62,019 nucleotides of DNA, taken from contig CANLAQ010000011.1 in the NCBI GenBank assembly GCA_947488235.1, positions 1 through 62,019 on the forward strand, written 5' to 3'. The first letter of the stretch is position 1, and every line of letters begins with the position of its first letter. Shown piece by piece: positions 8,210 through 16,496 of this stretch. A model generated the notes under the pieces. The model was not told the DNA's origin, ran no database searches, and saw nothing but the letters and a program-made list of their open reading frames with translations. A program made the translations under genes and the position numbers. Origin of the DNA: Flavobacteriales bacterium. Lineage in GTDB: Bacteria > Bacteroidota > Bacteroidia > Flavobacteriales_D > Crocinitomicaceae.

Positions 8210-9217
8210 ATGGGAGCGTCCCTAAAGCATATAAGTTATTTTTTACCGTCATTGGCTATTGACAATGCTCTGCTCGCGCAAGCTTATCCCGCCAAAACTG
8301 CTCAAGACCTGTTCGATATGTCAGGGGTACATAAAAGACATATTGCCTCGGAAGGAGTTTTAGGTTCTGATTTAGCGCTAGATGCTGTAACATCATTAGT
8401 TTTAGATAACCCTAATTTTTCATTAAATGAAATTGATTTTTTAATTTTTTCCACGCTTGTTTTAGATTATAATTCCCCAACAACGGCTAGTGTCCTGCAT
8501 CGAAAATTGGGTTTGAATCCTAATTGCGGCGCTATGGATTTGCCTCAAGGTTGCACCGGATTTTTATACAGTTTGAGCCTTGCCAGTGCTATGATTTCAG
8601 CTGGAAACGCCAAGAATGTGCTCATTTTATTGGGTGAAATTCCAACAAAAGCAATTCACTCTGATGATATAGCTTTAAGATCAATTTTCGGTGATGCAGG
8701 CGCAGCTATTGTCGTTTCTGAAAACCAAACCTCAAAAATTGGAAAATTTGTCTTTGGTACTTTTGGTGAAGGATTTGATTTTTTAAAGGTTGAAGTTGGG
8801 GGAGGTAGAAATCCAATTAATTCAGAATGGATTAAAAAATATGACGATCAAGAACTGAATTTACCATACGGTCGCATCGAAATGAACGGTTTCGAAGTGC
8901 TTAGATTTGCTTTAAAAGAAATTCCCGCTCTGTTGGATCGCACTTTATTGATGAATAATATTTCTATTTCAGAAATTGACTTCTTTGTCTTTCATCAAGC
9001 TAGCGCAATGATGTTAAAATCACTTCAACGAAAATGTGATATTCCAAATGAAAAATTTATTTCTTATTTTGAGGATTCAGGAAATACGGTTTCCTGTTCT
9101 ATTCCTATTGCATTAAAAAAAGGAGCAGATGATGATCGTTTTAAAAAAGGAGATAAGATGGTATTAATTGCTTTTGGCATTGGCTTTTCTTGTATTGGGA
9201 CGGTAATTGAATGGTAG
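8210..9217 (+). CDS. 3-oxoacyl-ACP synthase III (KAS III/FabH-like), first copy
   Basis: A 335-residue thiolase-fold enzyme predicted to condense an acyl-CoA starter with malonyl-ACP. The full catalytic triad is present: Cys115 in 'LPQGCTGF', His262 in 'FVFHQAS' and Asn292 in 'DSGNTVSCSIP'. Other family motifs are 'SGVHKRHIA', 'IFGDAGAAIV' and the C-terminal 'IAFGIGFSC'. It heads a run of ACP, a second KAS III, SDR, glycosyltransferase and GNAT genes. This setting argues for a dedicated acyl building block rather than bulk fatty acid synthesis. Starter-unit specificity cannot be predicted here. Confidence 0.9.
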   Translation: MGASLKHISYFLPSLAIDNALLAQAYPAKTAQDLFDMSGVHKRHIASEGVLGSDLALDAVTSLVLDNPNFSLNEIDFLIFSTLVLDYNSPTTASVLHRKLGLNPNCGAMDLPQGCTGFLYSLSLASAMISAGNAKNVLILLGEIPTKAIHSDDIALRSIFGDAGAAIVVSENQTSKIGKFVFGTFGEGFDFLKVEVGGGRNPINSEWIKKYDDQELNLPYGRIEMNGFEVLRFALKEIPALLDRTLLMNNISISEIDFFVFHQASAMMLKSLQRKCDIPNEKFISYFEDSGNTVSCSIPIALKKGADDDRFKKGDKMVLIAFGIGFSCIGTVIEW

Positions 9218-9236
9218 AAAAATGTATATTTGATCT

Positions 9237-9488
9237 ATGGAAATAATTGATTTTATTAAGGTTATTGAAGAAGAATTTGAGGATTTAACTCCAGGAACTT
9301 TATCTCCCGACAGTGTTTTTAGAGATATGGATGGATGGAGTAGTATGCATGCACTTATCTTCGTTGCATTAATCGATACAACTTATGATGTTCTATTGAC
9401 GGGAGAGGAATTAAAATCATGCCTTACCATAAACGATTTGTTTGATATTACAAATTTAAAAATGAGCAGTGGCGGAATTAACGCTTAA
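9237..9488 (+). CDS. Acyl carrier protein (cassette-specific)
   Basis: An 83-residue acidic protein with an ACP-like four-helix pattern. The phosphopantetheine attachment serine is Ser36 in 'DGWSSMHAL', which differs from the 'DSLD' motif of housekeeping AcpP. That supports a specialised carrier. It sits 19 bp after the first KAS III and overlaps the GTG start of the second by 20 bp (9469-9488). It probably carries the intermediate made by the flanking synthases and reduced by the downstream SDR. Confidence 0.87.
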   Translation: MEIIDFIKVIEEEFEDLTPGTLSPDSVFRDMDGWSSMHALIFVALIDTTYDVLLTGEELKSCLTINDLFDITNLKMSSGGINA

Positions 9489-10521
9489 ACATGCTGCTGT
9501 AAAAGCAATTTATACGGTCGTTCCCAAAACGATTTATAAATCTATTGATTATCCTTTTTTTTCGGAAGAGGAAGCAAAGATGTTTTCAAAAACTACAGGG
9601 ATTATAGAAAGAAGGGTGGCAAATGCTAATATTACGGCATCTGATCTATGTTACCAAGCCGCTAATGCTCTTTTGGAGGAACTAAATTGCCGCAACGATA
9701 TTGATTTATTGGTTTTTGTTACGCAATCACCCGACTATTTCCTTCCTGCCAGTGCAGCTATTCTTCAAGATAAATTAGGATTGCCAACAACTTGTATTGC
9801 TTTTGATGTAAATTTAGGTTGCTCTGGCTATGTTCATGGCTTGTTGCTTGCCAACCGTTACTTGCAAAATGGTGGATTGAAAAAGGTCTTACTTTTAGCA
9901 GGTGATAAATCTACTATTTCCACTCACGAAAAAGATAAAACTACTTTCCCTCTTTTTGGAGATGCAGGTTCTGCTTCGTTAATAGAATATGATGCTAAGG
10001 CCTTGGATTGGTTTTTAGATGCAGGAACGGATGGAAGTGGCGCGGATGCCATAATTATTCCGGGTGGACATTCAAGAAATCCATACGGAACTATTGACAC
10101 TTCAGATTTCACAAGCGCTCCAGGAGTTACCCGGTCACTTAAACATCTGCACCTTGACGGGATGCAAGTCTTTAATTTTGCGCTTAAAAATGTCCCTAAT
10201 TCCTTGAGGAATGTTCTCAATAAAGCGGATTTATCTATAGATGAAGTTGATTTTTGTATTTTACATCAGGCCAATCAATTGATTACAGACAGCATTAGAA
10301 AGAAAGTAAAGTCTAGTCCCGAAAAATTCCCTTCGTCGATTCAGCTTTTTGGAAATACGAGCTCTGCTTCGATTCCATTGACCATCTGTAGTGAATTAAA
10401 GGAACAAATTGCATCGCAAAAACTAAAACTCTTATTGTCTGGATTCGGTGTTGGGTTTTCTTGGGCAACGCTACTACTTAATACGGAAGGAGTTCAAACA
10501 AAATTATTGGAATATGAATGA
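9469..10521 (+). CDS. 3-oxoacyl-ACP synthase III (KAS III/FabH-like), second copy
   Basis: A 350-residue KAS III with an intact triad: Cys118 in 'NLGCSGY', His266 in 'ILHQANQ' and Asn296 in 'LFGNTSSASIP'. 'PLFGDAGSASLIE' and 'LLSGFGVGFSW' also fit. The start is taken as GTG at 9469, inside the ACP gene. The next in-frame Met is about 37 residues in and would remove the first beta strand. It is clearly diverged from the 8210-9217 copy, so the two are unlikely to be redundant; one may prime and the other extend or transfer. The stop overlaps the SDR start by 8 bp. Confidence 0.9.
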   Translation: MAELTLKHAAVKAIYTVVPKTIYKSIDYPFFSEEEAKMFSKTTGIIERRVANANITASDLCYQAANALLEELNCRNDIDLLVFVTQSPDYFLPASAAILQDKLGLPTTCIAFDVNLGCSGYVHGLLLANRYLQNGGLKKVLLLAGDKSTISTHEKDKTTFPLFGDAGSASLIEYDAKALDWFLDAGTDGSGADAIIIPGGHSRNPYGTIDTSDFTSAPGVTRSLKHLHLDGMQVFNFALKNVPNSLRNVLNKADLSIDEVDFCILHQANQLITDSIRKKVKSSPEKFPSSIQLFGNTSSASIPLTICSELKEQIASQKLKLLLSGFGVGFSWATLLLNTEGVQTKLLEYE

Positions 10522-11254
10522 CTTAAAAGGCAAACAGTTTTTTATAACTGGCGCTACAGGTGGAATTGGAATGGTTGTAGTAGAAGAATGCCTAAAAAGA
10601 GGTGCTGTGGTTTTTGCTACCGGTAGAAATGAATCGGTGCTTAATGCCCAAATTTTATCTCATCCTGACTTCACTTTTATACCAGCTGATTTAACCAATG
10701 CTGATGACTTGTCTAGTTTAATAAAACTTTTACCTCCATTAGATGGTGTTTTATTTGGCGCGGGAATTATTGATCCTTGTCCAATTAAGTTTATTAAGCA
10801 AAAACACATTGATGCCATCTTTTCAATCAATTTTGATAGCATCTGCCTATTGACATCTCTTCTCGCTCAAAATAAGCTTCTGAAAGATAAGTCTTCTTTG
10901 GTTTTCTTATCCTCTGTTTCTTCGGAGTTTCCATACAAAGGCGGTGCGCTCTATGCTGCATCCAAAGCTGCTTTAGAAGCTTATGCAAAGGGAATTGCCT
11001 TAGAATTTGCCTCGAAAGGAATTCGTGCGAATTCAATTCGGGCTGCTTTGGTTGAAACTGCCATGTTTGAAAAAACTAAAAATGCGCTCACCACAGAAGA
11101 AATAGCGGAAGTCATATCTGCATATCCTCTCGGTATAGGTGCGCCGTTAGATATTGCAAATGCTGTTCTGTTCTTGTGGAGTGATCTTTCTAGTTGGATG
11201 ACTGGTTCGGTTTTGAATCTGGATGGAGGTCTGCTTTTGAATAGTAAGAAATGA
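10514..11254 (+). CDS. Short-chain dehydrogenase/reductase (FabG-like)
   Basis: A 246-residue Rossmann-fold oxidoreductase. The start at ATG 10514 is chosen over an in-frame ATG at 10448, because it puts the cofactor motif 'TGATGGIG' (residues 12-19) at the usual distance from the N-terminus. The catalytic Ser in 'FLSSVSS' (about 133-136), Tyr147 and Lys151 ('YAASK') are present. The tail 'SSWMTGSVLNLDGG' is the standard SDR C-terminal motif. In this cassette it most plausibly reduces the 3-oxoacyl-ACP made by the KAS III enzymes to a 3-hydroxyacyl-ACP; that role is inference from context. Confidence 0.88.
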   Translation: MNDLKGKQFFITGATGGIGMVVVEECLKRGAVVFATGRNESVLNAQILSHPDFTFIPADLTNADDLSSLIKLLPPLDGVLFGAGIIDPCPIKFIKQKHIDAIFSINFDSICLLTSLLAQNKLLKDKSSLVFLSSVSSEFPYKGGALYAASKAALEAYAKGIALEFASKGIRANSIRAALVETAMFEKTKNALTTEEIAEVISAYPLGIGAPLDIANAVLFLWSDLSSWMTGSVLNLDGGLLLNSKK

Positions 11255-11290
11255 GAGGAATTTTGTGTACTTTCGACTCCATTAGATCTT

Positions 11291-12196
11291 ATGAATTATA
11301 GTATTGTCATACCAACTTTTAATAATGCTAAGCAATTAGAAGCGCTTGTTTTATCTCTTGAAGATTCAATGAACGGCTTTTCTTTTGAGTTAATAATTGT
11401 TGATGATGGCTGTTCGGATAGTACTTGGGAAGTTTTAACTGATCTAAAAAAAAGATTTAATTTCCTTAAAATTATTCGTTTAGCTAAGAATTTTGGTCAG
11501 CACGCAGCTACAATTTGTGGTTTTTCTCATGCTAAAGGTGATTTTGTCATTACTATGGATGATGATTTTGAAATTCAATCTAAGGAAATACATACTTTAA
11601 TCCATGCGCAAGCCAATAGTAAGGCGCTCTTGACTTATGGAGTTTTTAAAGCACATGAAAATTGGCAAGTTGCTTTATTGAAAGCAATGTATCGCGGTAT
11701 ATCCAAGTTAAATGGAAAACATAAAGGTAAAGGAAGTAGTTTTAGATTGATAGATGGTAACTTGGTGCGTAAGATGGTTTCTCAACAGCATAACTTTGCT
11801 TTCGTAGATGAATTATTGCTCTGGTATACAGATAGTGTATCGTTTGCTCCTGTTCTTTATTCAGGTAAAAGCACTACAAAAAGTAGGTACAAATTACCTG
11901 TGTTAGTAAAAACAACACTTCGTTTAATGTTATTTGCCTCAGATCTCCCGCTAAAATTTGTTAGTTTTCTTGGACTGAGTTTGTCTACCATTAATTTTTT
12001 ATATGCCTGCTTTATATTGTATAAAAGAATTGTCCATAAAATTGAAGTAGAAGGTTATACTTCTTTGATTCTAAGTATCCTATTTTCAAGCGGTGTCCTT
12101 ATCTTTTCTCTAGGGATCTTAGCGCAATACTTGCGTCAAATGTTGCTTAAAATGAATCAAAAGCCTTTGTATTATGAGTCGGAAGTAGTATGTTGA
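11291..12196 (+). CDS. GtrB/ArnC-like family 2 glycosyltransferase with two C-terminal membrane helices
   Basis: The N-terminal GT-A domain has 'YSIVIPTFNNAKQLEAL', 'LIIVDDGCSDSTW', 'NFGQHAATICGFSHAKGD' and the DxD-type 'TMDDDFE'. Two hydrophobic helices lie near residues 218-240 and 255-280. This is the architecture of polyprenyl-phosphate sugar synthases (GtrB, ArnC, DPM1-like), which place a single sugar on undecaprenyl phosphate at the inner membrane. It follows the SDR by 36 bp and overlaps the GNAT start by 7 bp. Together these suggest that a lipid-linked sugar is made and then acylated, or acylated first. Confidence 0.86.
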   Translation: MNYSIVIPTFNNAKQLEALVLSLEDSMNGFSFELIIVDDGCSDSTWEVLTDLKKRFNFLKIIRLAKNFGQHAATICGFSHAKGDFVITMDDDFEIQSKEIHTLIHAQANSKALLTYGVFKAHENWQVALLKAMYRGISKLNGKHKGKGSSFRLIDGNLVRKMVSQQHNFAFVDELLLWYTDSVSFAPVLYSGKSTTKSRYKLPVLVKTTLRLMLFASDLPLKFVSFLGLSLSTINFLYACFILYKRIVHKIEVEGYTSLILSILFSSGVLIFSLGILAQYLRQMLLKMNQKPLYYESEVVC

Positions 12197-12795
12197 TTCT
12201 GAGTCAATATGATATTGAGCTGCAGCGCTTGACAAGAACTGATATTGAACTCGTGCGTTCTTGGAGAAATCAAGATAGGATCAGAAATCAAATGTTTTAC
12301 ACAGATCTAATTACCGAACAGGAGCAAGAACTTTGGTTTCATTCCGTAAATAATGCGCTTAATTATTATTTTCTAATTGTATTTAAATCCAAAAAAATCG
12401 GATTGATTCACGCTAAGAATATTGATTTGGAAGTGGGATATGGTGAAGGTGGAATTTTTATAGGGGAGCTTGCAGATGAAAATTCATGGGCAGCAACGAT
12501 GGCATCGATTTGCTTGCTGAGTTTTGTTTTTGAAAAATTAAGTTTAAAATCGTCCCTAATTAAAGTCAAATCAAATAACTTGAATGCAATTAAATACAAT
12601 GAGCTATTGGGTTACAAGGAAGTAAGTTCGCTTGACAATTGTACAGTAATGTCCTTGGACAAAAAGAGTTTTAATCGTGCTACTTCAAAGTTGAAAAGTA
12701 CGCTTGCAAAAATTGCAGGCACGGATGGGAAAATGACATTAAGTGGTACCGCTTCAGATTTAAATCTACCTGAGATCAATAAATTACTTAAATAG
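12190..12795 (+). CDS. GNAT-family N-acyltransferase (PseH/RimL-like)
   Basis: A 201-residue protein with the early motif 'LVRSWRNQDRIRNQMF', typical of GNATs that acylate amino sugars (PseH type) or protein N-termini (RimJ/RimL type). 'NLNAIKYNELLGYKEV' is the usual C-terminal GNAT helix. About 45 residues after the core (155-201, Lys/Ser-rich, then 'DLNLPEINKLLK') match nothing I recognise. In this cassette it is the obvious candidate to transfer the ACP-bound acyl group to a sugar amine. The gene end overlaps the convergent hydroxylase gene by 8 bp. Confidence 0.78.
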   Translation: MLILSQYDIELQRLTRTDIELVRSWRNQDRIRNQMFYTDLITEQEQELWFHSVNNALNYYFLIVFKSKKIGLIHAKNIDLEVGYGEGGIFIGELADENSWAATMASICLLSFVFEKLSLKSSLIKVKSNNLNAIKYNELLGYKEVSSLDNCTVMSLDKKSFNRATSKLKSTLAKIAGTDGKMTLSGTASDLNLPEINKLLK

Positions 12796-13462
12796 AAAAG
12801 TTGTTTACAGGCAATACGCCTTGCTTGAATCCTTCTTGCCAAGTGGCTTTATCGGCAAATTGTAATAGAAAAGGATCTTCAATATGGTCTATTTTATATT
12901 TTGAAATTTCATGAGCTGAATAGTGCCAGAGTGGATTGGGAATATCAAACATGAGGACAACTCTGCTCTCGTCACTGTTATTCCAAGCCTCATGTTCGTG
13001 ACTGTCATCAAAAATAAGAAGTTCACCTTCTTTCCAAGTCCTAATTTCGTCTCCAACTCTAATTTGACACAGGTCTCCAGCAGGAACAATAAGCGGAAGA
13101 TGACATCTCAAGATTAATTTAGAATATCCACAATGGGCTTTAATATGCGTTTTCGGTTTTATAATGGAAAAATCACATGAAATAAGTTCTGGTATTTGCT
13201 TAATTAAGTCGCTCGTATGTTTGCATTGCTCCCTGTTGGGAATATTGTCCATATTGAAAAACTGAAAGGTAAAGACCTCCCATGCCGCAGGAGTTTTGGA
13301 GTTTACATAATCTGGAAAAGTGCTCAACCATTGTCCAGAATCTTTTGTTTTTAATAGTTCTATTACTTCTTTTTGGATAGTTTTCCAGTGATCCTCTAAG
13401 AATAGAAGATGCGCAAAATCTTTGGTGTTATAAAAATAGCTTGGATTCTTTTCTGTTAACAT
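12788..13462 (-). CDS. Aspartyl/asparaginyl beta-hydroxylase-family dioxygenase
   Basis: A 224-residue Fe(II)/2-oxoglutarate oxygenase. The core matches the AspH family: 'KPKTHIKAHCGYSKLILR' with iron ligand His110, His121 in 'CHLPL' for 2-oxoglutarate binding, 'TWKEGELLIFDDSHEHEAW' with the second iron ligand His157, and 'SRVVLMFDI'. Bacterial members hydroxylate amino acids, peptides or lipid acyl chains (LpxO is related). It converges on the acyl/sugar cassette, so hydroxylation of the same product is possible but unproven. A one-mismatch -7 box (TAACTTCG, 13482-13489 on this strand) lies just upstream. Confidence 0.87.
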   Translation of the reverse strand: MLTEKNPSYFYNTKDFAHLLFLEDHWKTIQKEVIELLKTKDSGQWLSTFPDYVNSKTPAAWEVFTFQFFNMDNIPNREQCKHTSDLIKQIPELISCDFSIIKPKTHIKAHCGYSKLILRCHLPLIVPAGDLCQIRVGDEIRTWKEGELLIFDDSHEHEAWNNSDESRVVLMFDIPNPLWHYSAHEISKYKIDHIEDPFLLQFADKATWQEGFKQGVLPVNNFSI

Positions 13463-13532
13463 CCTTTTGTTGTATTCATAACGAAGTTAAATAATCTTCT
13501 TCATTGGATAGGAGTGAAGGTGCTTTTTTATT

Positions 13533-13540
13533 TATCTTTG
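13533..13540 (+). promoter_or_regulatory. -7 box TATCTTTG abutting the GTG start at 13545
   Basis: A perfect TAnnTTTG octamer ending only 4 bp before the GTG codon. If this is the promoter, the mRNA would be leaderless or nearly so. Confidence 0.5.
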
Positions 13541-13544
13541 TTAG

Positions 13545-15653
13545 GTGAAAAAACACATCAATATTTGTCTTTTTGTTATCCTTTTGTTTGCATTTGATAA
13601 TGCTAGAGCAAATCCAATTAAGAAAGCATTTTTAGCACTGGAACAAAAAAATTATGGATTGGCTTTAAGTCAATTTCAAAAATTAAAAAAACACAATCCT
13701 TCATTAGCTTATTTTGGCTTCACTCAAATCTATCAATCACCAGCTTTATACAATTTAGATTCATGCTTAAAATACGCCTTAAAAGCGGAAGAAAGTTTAA
13801 ATCTTGTAAGTTCAAAGAATTACCTTGCTTGGAAAAAATATGGTTATGATAGTACTTCAATAGTTCAAAAAAAGTTTTTGTTGAGCGCGACCTATTTTAC
13901 TTTACTTCAAAAGGATACTTCAATCGTCAATTACAATAATTTTATTTCACAACAACCCTGGGCATTGGAAGTTTCATCAGCAATTGGCATAAGGGATTCT
14001 TTGGTATTTAATAATGTGCTTAAATTATCTACTATTCAGGCCTTGCAAACTTACTTGAGTACTTACCCTAAAAGCAAGATGTTTAATCAAGCCCTTGCCG
14101 TTTATTATGAATTACAATTTGCTCAATCTACTTTAGATGGTTCAATTGAAAGTTATGCAAGTTTTATCAAAGAAGCACCGGACAATCCATTTAGAGGGGA
14201 AGCTGAAGATCAATTGTATGCATTAGCAACTCAAAATAATATGTTAAAGGAATTGGATGATTTTGTCCACAAATACCCTGGCAATCGTAATTATCTCCTA
14301 GCTTGGTTGCGCTTGTATCAGTTGTTTATGAAGGATTATTCAAGTATGCGCATGGAGCAGTTTAGGGCTGAATACAGCGATTATCCTTTTATGAAGCAAT
14401 TAGAAGATGATATCGCTATGTTTAATGAAAATCTGTATCCGTTTAAAGAAAAGGATCTGTATGGATTTATGAATAATAAAGGAGAAATTGTTATTCCTCC
14501 TTTGTATGTTGAAGTGTCAGATTTTTCTGAAGGTTTAGCTGTGGTTTCTGATGGTTTGAAAATGGGTCTAATTGATAAAAAGAATACTATTGTTATTCCG
14601 TTTATTTACGATGAGATTTCGGACTTTCTAAAGGGTAGGGCTATCGTGACGATCAATAATTTAAATGGAATTATTGATCGTACAGGTTTGTATATTTTCC
14701 CTCTTGAATTTAATGACATTGGATACTTTAAAAATGATTTGTATTATACTGAAAAAGAAGGTCTTATTTGTATTTACGATTTTAACTTTCATCAAATGAA
14801 TTGTCCTGCTATAGAGCAAATCACGCCTCTTGTTTCCGGTAAATTTAAAGTGTTTATGGATGGAAAGGTTAGTTTTTTAAATGATAATCTTACTTTGTCT
14901 TTACCACTTGAATTTGATGATCTACTGCCTTTTTCTGATTCAGTATATTGTTATCAATTAGAAGGGAAATTCGGCTTATTGCACATGGATAATAAATGGA
15001 AAACCCCAAATGTTTATGATGAAATTTATCCTTTAAGTGAAGGTGTTGCAATGGTAAGAATCAAGGATAAATTAGGGTATATAAACGCTGAAGGAACATT
15101 AATTATAGCCTGTAATTTCAACTCTTTTGAAAATTGTGTTAAAGTGGGTCAAATGCACAAAGGTCAAATTATTGTTCATTTAAATGATAAATTTTCTCTC
15201 ATTTATCCGTCGGGAAAAACCATTCTTAATTTCCCTTATGAAATGATTGGTGAACCAGGGGAATGGATTCCTGTATTGAAAAATTATAAATGGGGATTTG
15301 TGAATTGGAAAGGAAAGGAAATGACAACTTTTGATTTTGACTTCGTTGAAAAAATAGACAATAATTATTTCATTGTGGAAAGAGCTGGGCAAGTTGGATT
15401 GGTGCGCATTCAAAACAATATTCTTGTGTTTACTATTCCTTTAGCCTATTTGTCTATTGATCAAATGGATGCTACGCTATTGTTGGTGAAAAATGTTGAT
15501 GGTTATGGTCTTACAAATTATTTTGGCGAGATTCTTGTCCCTACTAGATATCTTCAAATCCAAAAGTATGGTGATGAGGTATTAAAATTATATAGTCCAA
15601 CTGAACTTCTATATTATTTTAAGCGTAATAGTTTTATTTTACAACATAAATGA
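13545..15653 (+). CDS. Exported WG-repeat protein
   Basis: A 702-residue protein beginning with GTG. There is no in-frame ATG for well over 100 codons, and the first residues form a signal peptide ('KKHINICLFVILLFAFDNARA'). Residues 25-295 are helical and TPR-like. From about 300 there are at least eight WG (KWG-type) repeats such as 'DLYGFMNNKGEIVIPPLY', 'GLIDKKNTIVIPFIYDEI' and 'KWGFVNWKGKEMTTFDFDFV'. WG repeats form beta-rich binding scaffolds of unknown ligand. The stop overlaps the next start (ATGA, 15650-15653), so it is coupled to a TonB-like protein and probably works with it in the envelope. Confidence 0.85.
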   Translation: MKKHINICLFVILLFAFDNARANPIKKAFLALEQKNYGLALSQFQKLKKHNPSLAYFGFTQIYQSPALYNLDSCLKYALKAEESLNLVSSKNYLAWKKYGYDSTSIVQKKFLLSATYFTLLQKDTSIVNYNNFISQQPWALEVSSAIGIRDSLVFNNVLKLSTIQALQTYLSTYPKSKMFNQALAVYYELQFAQSTLDGSIESYASFIKEAPDNPFRGEAEDQLYALATQNNMLKELDDFVHKYPGNRNYLLAWLRLYQLFMKDYSSMRMEQFRAEYSDYPFMKQLEDDIAMFNENLYPFKEKDLYGFMNNKGEIVIPPLYVEVSDFSEGLAVVSDGLKMGLIDKKNTIVIPFIYDEISDFLKGRAIVTINNLNGIIDRTGLYIFPLEFNDIGYFKNDLYYTEKEGLICIYDFNFHQMNCPAIEQITPLVSGKFKVFMDGKVSFLNDNLTLSLPLEFDDLLPFSDSVYCYQLEGKFGLLHMDNKWKTPNVYDEIYPLSEGVAMVRIKDKLGYINAEGTLIIACNFNSFENCVKVGQMHKGQIIVHLNDKFSLIYPSGKTILNFPYEMIGEPGEWIPVLKNYKWGFVNWKGKEMTTFDFDFVEKIDNNYFIVERAGQVGLVRIQNNILVFTIPLAYLSIDQMDATLLLVKNVDGYGLTNYFGEILVPTRYLQIQKYGDEVLKLYSPTELLYYFKRNSFILQHK

Positions 15654-16438
15654 AAATTGTACTGCGTAAATCGGACCGTTTATTTCTTGCTTTAATAGCA
15701 GTGGCACTCGGTTATCTTGTAATTTTTATGCTCTTACAAATGTCAGCCCTTGAGGAACAAGAAAATATTGTTCCTTTTAATGATGCTACTGCTGAGGTAC
15801 AATTAAAAGATGAGTTGGAATTAACGAAGGAAAACATTGAAATTCTTGATAATAGCAGTAATCAGAATCTAACGAATAGTGCTCGTGATTTAAATGATAC
15901 TCGAAAAAAATCAATGGATGATTGGTCCGAGAATAAACCGAGTTATAACCAAAATAGTGACCCAGTGCAAGCGGCTAAGGATTTTGAAAAACAGTTGTTC
16001 GCTGAAGCAGGTGGCGCCAAAGAAAGAGAGCGAATTGTGCAGGATATGAATGAAAGAAAGGATAAAAAGACAAAACCCGTTGCTACAAATCCAAAAACTA
16101 CCTCCAATTCTAATGGTTCTAATAATCAATTTGCAGGAAATGTAATGGTTGATTTTAAACTTGACAATAGAACCGCTTTTGAAAATAATAATTGGTATAT
16201 CCGAAATCCAGGTTATAAATGTGGCGTTGGCTCTTCGGGTGCTGTGATGATTCGTGTTAAGGTGAATCAGTCTGGACAAGTAATTGACGCGTATTTAGAT
16301 GAAGCAAGCAGCAATGGTTTAAACAGTTGTATGATCGACGAAGCCTTGACTTATGCTAGAAAATCAAAATTTAATTCCTCTCAAAAAGCCCCTGCAAGTC
16401 AGTCTGGGTATATAAGATATAGATTTGTTTCACAATAA
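15650..16438 (+). CDS. TonB-like energy-transducer family protein
   Basis: A 262-residue protein with one N-terminal membrane anchor (about 10-31, 'RLFLALIAVALGYLVIFMLL'). A charged, Asn/Lys-rich periplasmic linker (about 35-160) follows. The C-terminal region has the TonB pattern 'GAVMIRVKVNQSGQVIDAYL' and a terminal 'SGYIRYRFVSQ'. Such proteins carry proton-motive force to outer-membrane receptors, but no TonB-dependent receptor, ExbB or ExbD gene is present here. An odd feature is Cys in 'YKCGVG' and 'LNSCMID', a possible disulfide. The coupling to the WG-repeat gene is more informative than the TonB label. Confidence 0.68.
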   Translation: MKIVLRKSDRLFLALIAVALGYLVIFMLLQMSALEEQENIVPFNDATAEVQLKDELELTKENIEILDNSSNQNLTNSARDLNDTRKKSMDDWSENKPSYNQNSDPVQAAKDFEKQLFAEAGGAKERERIVQDMNERKDKKTKPVATNPKTTSNSNGSNNQFAGNVMVDFKLDNRTAFENNNWYIRNPGYKCGVGSSGAVMIRVKVNQSGQVIDAYLDEASSNGLNSCMIDEALTYARKSKFNSSQKAPASQSGYIRYRFVSQ

Positions 16439-16473
16439 ATGATTAAAATGTAATCTTTTATTTGATTATTTTT

Positions 16474-16481
16474 TAACTTTG
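16474..16481 (+). promoter_or_regulatory. -7 box TAACTTTG for the HTH/S24 regulator
   Basis: A perfect TAnnTTTG octamer ending 15 bp before the ATG at 16497. It overlaps an in-frame TTG at 16479, which argues that the TTG is not the start. Confidence 0.5.
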
Positions 16482-16496
16482 TTTAAAATTGAAACG

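Noticed and set aside
16479..16496. TTG at 16479 as start of the HTH/S24 regulator.
   Set aside because: It overlaps the -7 box TAACTTTG. The ATG at 16497 gives a normal XRE N-terminus.
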